Shown here piece after piece: positions 11,499-22,923 of a stretch of 64,000 nucleotides of DNA. The translations under genes were made by a program, and so were the position numbers. This DNA comes from Glomus cerebriforme (taxonomy: Eukaryota > Glomeromycota > Glomeromycetes > Glomerales > Glomeraceae). Under the pieces are notes generated by a model. The model was not told where the DNA came from. It made no database searches and saw nothing but the letters and a program-made list of their open reading frames with translations. The stretch is from positions 9,470-73,469 of the forward strand of contig QKYT01000555.1 in assembly GCA_003550305.1 (NCBI GenBank), written 5' to 3'. Numbering within the stretch: position 1 is the stretch's first letter; each line of letters starts with the position of its first letter.

Positions 11499-13623
11499 AT
11501 GTCTTCAGCGAAAGAAGTTCAAACTAAAGGCTTAATACTTGACGCAAGTCTCTTAGAAGGTGGTGGACAAGGCAAGTATAATTTAAATAGTTGGAAATCT
11601 GTGCTTTATTTGGTTAAATTATTTATATTTTTGAACTTCCTTCAGTTATTCGAAATTGTATTGGGTTAAGGTAATTATCATTTATATGTGGTTTATATCG
11701 CGAAATTTGTATTCTAAAATTTAAGTTATATTGTTAGTTGTTTGTTAAATAAACCGATAAAATTATTAAATGTTAGAGCTAAACGCGAAGCTCCCGGTTA
11801 GTATTTAAGTAAATATTTAAATTTATAATTCCTTTGAAGTATGTACTAAAATCCTCTATTTTTTTTACATTTTAATTCAATCGAATCAATAATTAGGTTT
11901 AAAGCCTCAGCATGCTTGTGGAATTAAGCTTATGCAAAATATTTTTCAGGCAGATTTGCAAGGAGATAATGTAAGTATAAATAATAGATTCTGATCTAAA
12001 TTACTTTCATTAATTCTTTTGTCATAAATAGATCGGATCTCAGGAAATCTATTTTAAACCAAATAAAGTGAATACTAGTAGTACTTTCATTGCCGATACT
12101 CAAACAGCCGGGTAATTAGTTATTTTATTTAAATATCGTTTGATATATTCATTTTTTTTTTATTTTCATTCTGAATAGTTTAATCAACATGTATTACTAG
12201 GAGTATTACTTTATTGATTCAAATTTCTCTACCAGCTTTATTGTTTTCAACTTTACCACCAAAAACAAACCTATTTATTCCACCGAGATCCAAAAAAGTT
12301 ATACTCAAAGGTGGAACAACCGTTATTTCTTCTCCACCAATTGATTTTATAATAGAGGTATTAACTAAATATCATTATTTTAATATTCTTATTATTACTG
12401 TAATGTTTATTTAAATATTGTTTTATATAAAGGTATTCAAACCTATAGTGGAACGTGAATTTGGATTGAATTTTAATGTTAGCATAATAGGAAGAGGGTA
12501 TGATTAACTGTTTAAATACTTTAAATACTGATGCGATCAAATTGTAAGAAGATAAAATGTACTTTCTATTTCGATAGATATTACCCTCAAGGTAAAGGAG
12601 AGGTTATATTACAAGTTGATCCAATTGTTGAAAGAGCTTTAAAACCGTTAAATTTAGTTGAACGTGGAACTATCGTTAAAGTTAAAGGGTAAAAATATAT
12701 TTATTATATTAATCATTTTTTTTTAACATAAAAAATTTTTTAACTCTTTATATCAACTATTAAGACGCGTTACTATTTGCAATACATCGAAACAAGTATA
12801 ATTTTCGGAGATTTTTTTATTTCTAATATTCTAAGAAGTTTTATATATATGTTGATTTTTAGATTGGAAAACAAATGGTCGCGTGCGCGTCTAAAGTATT
12901 GACAGAAGCATCTTTACCCGAACTCGAAGGAATTCAATTCGACATAGAAACTAATATTGAAAGGATTAATGCCGGCAAAGGATCTGAAATTTTGTAGGGT
13001 TAAAGGGATTGTTTTTGCGAATTTATATCTGTATTAACGCGCTTATTTTAGATTATGGGCAGAGACGAATACTGGGTGTATAATAAGTGGAAATGCTACA
13101 ATTAATAAAAGTGTGTATATAAAAAAAAAATGGTTAATTTTAGAATTGACTAGAGAAAATTATTCATTAAATAATTTCTATTATCTTAGGGGAATCACCC
13201 GAGGAAGTAGGACGAAATGCGGCTGAAGCACTCATACGAAATCTTAAACACGGAGGATGTGTAGACGAGTAAGAAATTTAATTATATGTTTAACTTATAT
13301 ACTGTAAACTTCAAATATTTAAAATATTTTATGATATTATTATATATTTTAGACATCTACAAGATCAATTAATAATTTTTATGGCATTAGCTGAAGGCAG
13401 ATCAAAATTAGTTACAGGACCTGTAACTTTACATACTCGTACGGCCATATATTTTGTTGAAGTTATGTCAGGTGCAAAGTTTCATGTTAAAAAATTTAAT
13501 TCTTCTGAATCGTTATTAGTAAATATGCAAGATGAACGAGAATTTAATTCACCAGATTTGAATGGAAGTTTGTATTTGATTGAGTGTGAAGGTATTGGTT
13601 TAAAAATATCAAAAGAAGGATAA
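11499..13623 (+). CDS. RTCA: RNA 3'-terminal phosphate cyclase
   Basis: The enzyme uses ATP to convert RNA 3'-phosphate ends into 2',3'-cyclic phosphates. More than ten exons can be followed in frame. Family blocks are EGGGQVIRN (residues ~24-32), [70 protein letters not shown], and [17 protein letters not shown], whose His matches the adenylylated His of the family. It ends with [23 protein letters not shown], typical of the C terminus. The start at 11499 is preferred over an in-frame ATG ten codons upstream (11469), because the family starts shortly before the EGGGQ motif. The first intron appears to begin with GC (GCAAGT at 11571), not GT: only this splice rebuilds the conserved GGGQ-V/I-L/I-R. 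Its 3' end lies 57 bases from the stop of the convergent SSADH gene. Confidence 0.93.
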
Positions 13624-13680
13624 ATTTATTTTAAATATAAGAAAATCAGAAGAAAGGTAGTTGCAAAAATAAATAGTAAT

Positions 13681-15798
13681 TTATAATCCACCCATACTGA
13701 TATATTTTAGATTGATAAAATCATTAATACCATATTTGGAACCTGTTAAAAATTTTAATTAATACATGATGGGCTTATAAATTATGACAAATTTATATAA
13801 GAAAAATTCTTTACCTTCACGTCCTATTCCCGATTCTTTAATCTATATTATCGAGAAAGTAAATAACAAAGAAGGAATCAGAAAGGAGTTTATAAAAATT
13901 TGAGCAATATTAATTAAAATATTTACTTACACCACCAAATGGACCTTCACAATTACTTATCATTGCGGTATTAACACCAACCATACCAACTTCTAAAGCG
14001 TCAGCTACACGCCAACATCTTCCAATATCTCTACTATAAAAATATCCCGCCAATCCATGTGGACTATCATTAGCAAGATTAATGACTTCATCTTCTGTTT
14101 CAAAATTATATAAAGCAGCTACAGGACCAAATGTTTCCTCTGATGTGATAACCATTTCTTTAGACATATTAGTAAGAACTGTAGGATAAAAGAAATTTCC
14201 TGTACGATTTGTACCTCCTACAAGTATTTCAGCGCCTTTTGCTACAGCATCTTCAACATGTCTTGTTACCTTCTTTACAGCTTTTTGATTAATCAAAGGA
14301 CCATGAGTTGTTTTTGTATCAAATCCATTTCCTACTTGAAATCCGCTAACTTTATCCGCTAATCTAGATGCAAATTCTGCATAGATTGAAGATTGTACAT
14401 AAATACGATTTGCACAAATACATGTTTGACCAGATCCACGAAATTTACATGCAATAACACCTGAAAAATTATTTATATTTTAATATTTTTAGATAAAAAT
14501 CCATTTTAAAATTAGAAAACCAAACCTTCAATGGCTGAATCTATATCAGCATCATCAAATACAATGAAAGGTGCGTTTCCTCCTAATTCTAAAGAGATAT
14601 TTTTTACTGTACTAGAACTTTGTTCCATCAAAAGTTTACCAACTGCAGTCTATAAAAATGAAAATAGAAATATTTGTTTAAATTAACCGAATTTATATAA
14701 ATCCGGTTCATATTTGAAAAATAAAATAATTAAATTAATACCGAGCCAGTAAAAGATATTTTCTTCACATCCGAATTAGTACAAAGTTCTAAACCAACTT
14801 CTTTAATATTCTTTTCAGTTGTTATCACATTAATAACTCCTTTTGGGAATCCTGATCTTACAGCTAATTCGGCTATAGCTAAAGCTGAATATGGTGTTTC
14901 TGGTGCAGGTTTTATCACAACTGTACATCCAGCTGCTAAAGCTGCACTAATTTTACGTAAAACCATAGCACTTGGAAAATTCCAGGGAGTAATCACTCCA
15001 ACAATTCCAACAGGTTGTTTTTCTACCACAATTTTATGATTTTTTAATGATGATAATATTACATCACCATAAACACGTCTAGCTTCTTGTGCAAACCATT
15101 CAACAAAACTTGCACTATATTTTATTTCACCTAAAGCTTCACTATATGGTTTACCATTTTCAAGAGTAATAATAGTGGCAAGATCATTTTGGTTTTCCAA
15201 GATTTGAGATTGTAATTTTAAAAGATAATCATGTCGATTCTAAATAGAGAAAGAAATTTTTTTTTTTCATAGTAACACGTATCATTTACTTGTTTTGAAT
15301 CATATGCAGCATAGTAAGATGATACCTTTGCAGTTAAATTCGCCCAATCTTTAAAAGCATTTTTGGCCATCTTAATAGCTTCTTTGGTATCTTCAACATT
15401 CATCTCAGGAACTTTTCCAATTTCATTTTCAGTTGCAGGATCTGATCCAACAACAATTGAATTGATCTTAACGTATAATCCTATCAAAAGTATTTTAATA
15501 ATAATTCTTTTCTTATCAGAACCCTACCTATTACTGAGTATGTTTCTCCTGATTTTGCGTTTATCCATTCATTATTTATAAAAGCACTTTTACGAAATAA
15601 CGAAGGGTCTTTAAGCTAGATAATTTGTATATATTTTTTTTTCGATAATTTAAATTTAAAAAAAGAATTTTATTTTTTTTATAGAATTACATTTAAACAA
15701 ATAATATAACTATTATCTAGTACATGTATCTATCGACTAAATTATTTTAAAGAGCGAACCTTCGGTGATTTAATTTCTGTAGCGAAGTTGCGACTCAT
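13681..15798 (-). CDS. Succinate-semialdehyde dehydrogenase (aldehyde dehydrogenase superfamily)
   Basis: The product probably oxidises succinate semialdehyde to succinate with NAD(P)+, the last step of the GABA shunt. Blocks seen in order: [105 protein letters not shown] with the general-base Glu, and [15 protein letters not shown] with the catalytic Cys. The C-terminal half contains [20 protein letters not shown] and [20 protein letters not shown]. Length and motif order fit a full-length ALDH of about 480-490 residues. The first exon (15798-15760) is short, and the join around 15450-15540 has two possible splice choices, one adding a few residues before the [10 protein letters not shown] block. 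SSADH is favoured over other ALDHs by [12 protein letters not shown] and the [10 protein letters not shown] motif. Confidence 0.9.
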
Positions 15799-17685
15799 TT
15801 TCAGCCGAGAATTGTAAATGTTACACGTTTGAAATATCTTCAAGTTACGTTTTAATAATGATATTGTTAACATGGCTGAGAGAAAAGAATTAATTTAAAA
15901 TAATTTTTTGAGCTATAAAAAAAAAAAAGGAATAATTTACCAAAGGCAAAAATAACGTTTACCAAAATTTTACAATTCATTTTTTTTTTTTTATAAAAAA
16001 GATAGTATGTAAATAATGATTTCAAATCACGTTCATCACATTTAATTAATACGTCATTTTTACCGGTTTTTTTTAGGACACAAAATAAAATAACTGGGTG
16101 GACTAGTGATAAAACTAACGAAACTAACAACTCCGACGTAATTTGCCCAAGTTAGGAGATTTTCATATTTGATCTGACAAATACCAGAATATCTCGATTT
16201 TAAAATTTTCATGCTAGCTCAATTTTTTTTAATTTTAATAAAAATGGAAATTATTTCGGGAAACAAAACTATTTTGTTTATTACTTTATAATTATTCTTT
16301 TCTCCGAATTCAAATTATGTTGTTTGTTTATTATTAAAACATTGTTACGCAACAAGGATACAAATTTAATAATAAATAATCAAACATCAAATCCTTGTTT
16401 AATTAAACGATTTTTATTATTTTATTGTGACTTTTTGTTTCGCGGACGATGGACGGTAGGACAAACCAGAAATGATTATTGTAAAATAACTATAGAATGA
16501 AAATCTTAGTCTCACGACAGCGGGGTACATTATTGATTATTGATGCTGCAACTTGGTGGTCATGTATAAAGATTTTTTTAAAAGTGAAACCTGATATATA
16601 TTAAAATTATTATTAAGAAATTATATATCATTGTTTGAGGATTATTCCATTGTTTTTTATTTTCCATGAGGATTTTTGTTTTCCTAAACTGAAGAATTAT
16701 AAAGTATTACAATAACAACGAATTCAAGAAATAACAAATCATCGAAGAAACATATTGGTAAAAATTTTCCCAATAACGGAAATTTTTTTGCTTCTAATTA
16801 AGTGAAAAAAAAAACTAACACTTTTTTTAAATTCAAACTGAGATGTAATAATAAATTGATGAAGAATCTCCAATTTGAGATTGCATGATTTGCATTGATA
16901 AAATTTATTAAAATTTATGCTTATAACTAAGAAATCCAATTAAATTTAAATTTAAAGTGTACATAAAAAAAATATTTAAAATTGTAAAAATTCCAATTAG
17001 TCCAAAAGTCGTACGAAAAAAATTACGTTCATTCTTGTGAAACAATTTGATCCCCATTTTCGATGAATAGACCGCAATAAATATAATAAATATTATTTAT
17101 TTAATAATAGAAATTTCGAACGCGTGAACGATAAAAATGTCCCCCCTTTTTTAAAAAATTATTTTTGATCCCCAGTTATTCGTGCCTAATTTAGCTTGGT
17201 TACCGAATAACACCACCCATACATTCGATACATTCGATAACTAGCTTCAGCCCATCTTATTTATATTTTTTTCCCATACAGTGTCCACAAAGTTCCATAA
17301 GTTGTCTATTTTTTTTTTTTAAAAACCCCAAAGACCTTTTAGAACTCCTGTAGACGCTGTGTGTTGTGTTTTCTTCACTTACCGATTCTCAAACACAAAA
17401 GGCACAGTTCCTGTGTGCTTGAGCAGTTTCTTTCACTTCACACATCTTTTACTACTTATTATTACTACACTGTAGTTCTTAAAAAAATTAAGTTAACTTC
17501 TCATTTCAAAGAAAACCCCAATCTTTTCTTAGTCTTGAATTTCATTCATTATTTTCTTTCGCCATCCTATTGACTGAAGCTCGATAGACCCACACGAGCT
17601 CTCAAAGATTTTCATTTGAAAGACCAATATCCGCCTTCTTTGCGGTTTGCCCTCGCAAACGTTACATTTATTCACATCAGAAACT
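15799..17685. other. Long divergent intergenic region (SSADH and CK1-like kinase promoters)
   Basis: No gene is supported in these ~1.9 kb. The last ~350 bases before 17686 are richer in C and T (CCTTTTAGAACTCCTG, TTCTTTCACTTCACAC and so on) and look like the 5' leader of the kinase mRNA. The part next to 15798 is AT-rich and should hold the SSADH promoter. Confidence 0.5.
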
Positions 17686-20600
17686 ATGGGTAAAGTAACC
17701 GTTGGTGGACATTGGTTAGTCGAAGAAAAAATCGGCGAGGGATCCTTCGGCGAGGTCTTTCGAGGTAAATTATCTTTTACTACTATTATTATTGTTCACG
17801 TTAACACAAAAACTTGAGAGCCCGAGAAAACTATTTAAACGTTCGAACACGTATATATATCTCTCTCATTTATCACGTATTTATTATTTAAACTTTGAAG
17901 AAGAAAGTTTAGTTTATTGTTATAATACAACCTTTCTAGTTAATTCTTTTTTATTCACAGTATTTTTAGTTTCTTAAATTTGTTTACATAAAAACTTTTT
18001 TACATAAATTGAAGAAATTTATATTTTGATATCAATTAATTATGAAAGTGTTGTAATTATTATTAATCATTAACTTGATTTCTTTTTTTTTTAAATTTAG
18101 CCGTTCACGTAAAAACAAAAGAAAAATGCGCTATTAAACGAGAACTTATAAACGAGGAACATCCACAATTGCCACAGGAAGCCGAATTTTTAAGGATGTT
18201 AGAAGGACCGAGTAAGTTTATCTTTCCCTTAATTTCGAATGATTTATCACTTTTTTTTAAAAACTATCGTTTTTAATCTAATTTAATAAATAATAATTTA
18301 AAAGGGTTTATACCAAAAGTACATTGGTTTGGACAAGAAAAATTATATAACGCGCTAGTCATGGATTTACTTGGTCCGAACATGAGATTGGTACGTCAAG
18401 CATATGACAAGTTACCAGTCGCTTTTGTAAGCGATATAGCCATACAAATGGTAAGTTAGTTTTTTTTTTAAATCATAGAATATTAAAGATTATCAATATA
18501 TATTAGAATTGGAATATATGCTAATTAATTTATTTTATTATTTTCAAATATTAGGTAACTATATTAGAGCACGTACATAATAAAGGAATAGTATACCGGG
18601 ATGTAAAGCCAGATAATTTCCTTCTTGAGCAGGATTTTGAGATTCCAATAAAGGAACTCGAGAAATGGGATTCTGATGATCCGCCTAAACCATTAGAAGA
18701 CTACCATCCTCTTCTTGATAGATCACATAAGATAAGCCTTGTTGATTATGGTATGTCTAGTTTTTAATTAATTTTCTATTTAGATTGATTTAATAATTAA
18801 CTAGTATGTACTCTAATCTAAAATTTAGGCTTATCTACGTTCTACATCGACAAAAGGACGGGAAGACATGTACCAAAAAAGCAACCCCCAACGAAGTATA
18901 AAACAGGGACTGCTCGTTATGCCGCAATAGGAGTTCATAATGGATTACGTAGGTGTCTTATAATTTTTTTAATAAATTTCATGTAAAATTTAATTATTAT
19001 TTACATATTTCCGAATTTATTATTAGCACATGCGCGTCGTGACGATTTGGAGTCACTTGGATATGTTATTTTAGAGATGCTTCGTGGGACACTCCCTTGG
19101 GCAGGTGTAACAGCCCGCAACGCGATAGAAGGCTGGGCGAAGATGTTGAGAATGAAGGCGAACATACCCTTAGAAGAGTTATTTGAAGGGGTTCCACGAG
19201 GATTCATGGATTTTCTTCAATATACGCGAAATCTAGACTTCGATCAGGAACCAAATTATAATTATGCGCGTAATTTATTAGCGTCGTATGTATTTAATTT
19301 GTAAAAAAAAAAAAAAAACAATTATACTATATATATCAAATATTTTTTTTCGATACCTAACTTTGAATTAAATTATAGTGCTGCATGCTGTAGCGGGTAT
19401 GATTCTGAACTAGTAACTTATGGGTTCGAAGACTGTTCTTCTCGCCCGATGTCTCCATCTCCCTCGACTCCAGCAAATGAGTTGTGCTTTTGGAATGATG
19501 CCGATAATGCTTTCCGAGATTTTGATGGCGGATATCATTCAGATGAATGGATTAATCACAATGACGACAATGCGGTAAAAGCGGAGGTTGCTGCATGGGG
19601 GGATGGGAATGTGAAAGTCCCTTGGCTTGATGATAATCAAATGAGAAATTTACATTTTCGTTGTGTTGATGAACAACGTACTCGGTCTCTAAATACAAAA
19701 ACAAGTCGTGAATTGCGAGATTTACAGAGTAGACGACCATCGGTACCTTCTCCGTTATCAATATCCATTCCACCGAGACCTAATTCGGCAATGAACACTT
19801 CTCGTGGGGCAGCATCGCCGAATATTAAATTTGATTCGATTCAACACTATCCAGGTATCAATGAAAATATACCATTGGGACCAAGACGAAGCATTCCTAA
19901 CATCCGTAACACGAACTCTCTAGCGACAAAGTTCCTCAAACGTAGTGTGCCTAATCTTAGAGACCAAGCTCGTCATAATGCCGCTACTCAATCATCAACA
20001 ACAATTAAGAGGACCATGGCACATATGCAAGATAGAAAGGGTAGTATATCTTATTCATCCAGTCAGCCTACGACTCCTAGAGAAGAAATTAATAATCCGA
20101 TGAATGGTAACTCGAATCCAAGTGTTAAATATTCCCCTCAAGATGCTCGTTTCTCGCTTAAAGATTCTCGATACTCTCCCCAAGATGCTAGATTCAATCG
20201 TGAAATTTTCCGAGGTCGTGAACGTGCTAACACATTTAGCCAATTCAGTCACGTTTCTAAGCACGATAACAGACATCCTCCATTACCTTCTCCTATACCA
20301 CCTCGCCAAAATAACAAGTCATATAAAGAATGGGATCGATCACATACGTTTACTAATGGACATGATTCGCCAATTAGTCCTGGAATACAACATAATTCAC
20401 CAAACAGTCCATATTCTACCAATAATTGGTCAAATAAGCGGGATAGGTCATATACTTTTACTAGTAGCGGTAAACCTAAAGATAATAATTATGGTGGAAA
20501 AAATGGTTGTTATGAGCGTCAACGACTTGGACGAAACTACGTGAATAATCAACCACAAAATAATTTACAACAAAATTCGGGTCATAATAAAAACGGAACA

Positions 20601-21278
20601 CCTAACAATGTACATTCATATCCTCGACAAAATCATCATCAAGAGGAAAATTACCCTCCACGTTCAACTTCTACAACACCAACGTATGGTCATAGACGTT
20701 CAAATTCGCAAGAAAAAGTTGATATAAAGAAAGGGTCTTTAAAAACTAATGATGAACCCACGGTAACTTCTCCATCTTCAACTAAAGTATCTACTCCTTT
20801 TTTTGATCAAAAAGTTACAAATGGTAAGACAGTTCTGATGAATCCAAATAATAGCATGGATAAGGAAATGCCAAATCATTCCTTTGATCAAAATGAAACT
20901 AGTATCTCAAGTAATGTGAATAACGGATCTATAAATAAGCAAGCGAACCAGCAACAAAATCATCATGTAACTTTTGCGAACGTCGAAGACAATTATTCTT
21001 ATTATCCCAATAGACCCTCGAAAGATTATCGTAGACAAAGTTTTTCAGCTGTTAATAGTGAAGAGAAGCTGCTCAGATCAAGGAGTCTTACGCTACCAGA
21101 TTTAAGACATAATAATAATAATAATAATAATACAGCTGTTAACGGAAAAAATCCACGACCAGTTTTGAAGAATAATAATCAAAGTGTAAATCCTAAACTT
21201 CTGAATGATAACGTTCACTTACAAGATACTGAAAGGAAGAAGAAGAAGAAGAAGAAGTGGGCGTATTACATGAATTAA
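17686..21278 (+). CDS. Casein-kinase-1-like protein kinase with long disordered C-terminal tail
   Basis: Seven exons (17686-17764, 18101-18211, 18305-18450, 18555-18750, 18829-18948, 19027-19285, 19379-21278) give 936 residues. The kinase domain occupies about 1-310: glycine loop IGEGSFGEVF, lysine in CAIKRE, catalytic loop YRDVKPDNFLL, metal-binding DYG (in SLVDYGLST), and the CK1 signatures GTARYAAIGVHNGL and RRDDLESLGYVILEML. Compared with typical CK1, the HRD His is Tyr, DFG is DYG, and about 40 extra residues (EIPIKELEKWDSDDPPK...) lie between the catalytic loop and DYG. The last exon encodes ~630 residues rich in N, S, Q, P and R, with an N run and a basic end (KKKKKKK). The tail has repeated SPQDARF/SLKDSRY units near 20130-20200. 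CK1 enzymes act on membranes, the clock, Wnt or DNA-repair pathways; the target here cannot be told. Confidence 0.92.
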
Positions 21279-22923
21279 CTTAACTTATTAGGGCGCAGGT
21301 GTCGTCCTTATACTCGAACAAACTATATATACTGTTTTATACACTAATTTTATGTTTTTCATACCAAAAAATTGTAAAGGAACTTTTTTCTTCAATCGCA
21401 AAGCGAGACTTCTCTCTTTGCGATATATTTTATTTTACTTAAAATAGTTTTTTTAAATATATTTGTACAAAAGCTTTGGAATATAAGGTAGCCGGGAGAA
21501 TTTTTTTTTTTTATAAATACTATATATTTTTTTTTTAAATATATAATTTTTTTTATATATACATATTTTTCAGAGTTTAAATGATCAAAACGAAGGGAAT
21601 CAACAGAGGAAGCTTTTTTTTTCCTTTGTAATATATCTCGCAAATTTTTAATATTTTTTTTTCTCTATTATAGTTAAAGCAGGACTTTTTTTGTAACTTT
21701 TTTTTTCTCTAGTTTGAAGCAGTGCTTTTTTCTTGTAACTTTTTTTTTTAATTCCTATATTACTTCCTCTTAATTTTCCTTCGAAAAAAATTTTGTTTGT
21801 ATCATAGACTTTTTTCCCCTTTTTTATTATAAATTTGTTTTTTTTTCATATTGTTTTATAAATTCCCCCTCAATTCATCAATAATAATTCATTATTTTGA
21901 ACAAAATCATTTTATTTTTGTTTTTGTTTTTTTTTTCTTTCATTGGGGTTTATTAAAAAATATTGAGATTAAAATATTAAACCAATGAATGAAAGCAATT
22001 ATTTTTAATTTTTTTTTTTTTTCATTTTTTTTCATAATTTTTTTTTATTCTATTTTTTTATCTATTTATTTGTCTGTAATTTTTATGTAGTTTTTTGTAC
22101 TTTTAATAAACTGACTTTAGAGTTAGTTTATAAAAAGAAAAGATATACACAAAATTTAACTTATAATACATAAACATTATTGTTTTTAAGTTATAAATCA
22201 AATCTTTTCTTAAAAAAATACTGTATGCACTCTGTATGCCCATTTCACATTTAGAAATTCATTATCGATACGATGTTACAACCAAAATATACCAGAGATT
22301 ACAAAGTGAAATATTGTTAGGAAGAAAATTTCGCGTTATCGCTTTAAGGATAGATGGAAATAAAAGATGGAACATAATACCATTTAGACATTTAGATAGT
22401 CCAGAACATCAAAAATCAATTCTTCCATCTGAAAATCGCTCATCGGTTAAGGTTCCATTTTCTAAAATGAAATATCTCCTAATATGAATCGCCATCATTT
22501 TGACTCTATCAAACAAAAACAAGCAAGATATAGCTTATCTAATAAAGCTCATCTCAAATATTAGATATATTTTTGGCATATAAATTCAATCTCATCAAGC
22601 CATTCTTTGGCCTATTACAACTCGCATTTTTTTTTAATTCTTTGGTTGATTCATTAGGAACGTCTAAGAATTGGGAATACGATTTTATGGATCATCAGTT
22701 GTATGAAAGCTGACTTGCTTAGTTAGTTCGTATTTTTAGATAAATGTTGTGTTACGTTACTGCTCTATCCATATATCCATATTTGGTTTATCAAACCGCA
22801 AATCCATCAAAGATCGATACTTTTGCTTTGTAAAATTGATAATCTTATCCACGTGAATTTAGAAAAGGAAAAGAATGTTTTAAGACGCGTTTTGAACTTC
22901 ATTATAGATATATACAGCCGAAA
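21279..22923. other. T-rich 3' flank and intergenic region
   Basis: Positions about 21300-22100 are dominated by T runs of 8-13 and are probably the 3' untranslated and flanking DNA of the kinase gene. One small frame at 22236-22487 has ordinary amino-acid content but no domain, no splice continuation and no known relatives, so it is recorded separately at low confidence. The rest shows nothing. Confidence 0.5.
22236..22487 (+). CDS. Possible small ORF, 83 residues, unknown
   Basis: A single-exon frame starting with ATG encodes a basic, non-repetitive peptide (begins MPISHLEIHYRYDV, has KRWNIIPFRHLD in the middle). Its composition is less biased than the surrounding T-rich DNA, which is the only support. 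No domain, signal peptide or membrane segment is visible. It may equally be a chance frame. Confidence 0.2.
   Translation: MPISHLEIHYRYDVTTKIYQRLQSEILLGRKFRVIALRIDGNKRWNIIPFRHLDSPEHQKSILPSENRSSVKVPFSKMKYLLI

Noticed and set aside
20104..20544. 146-codon frame inside the kinase gene
   Set aside because: It is a shadow frame of the last kinase exon, which has better motif support.
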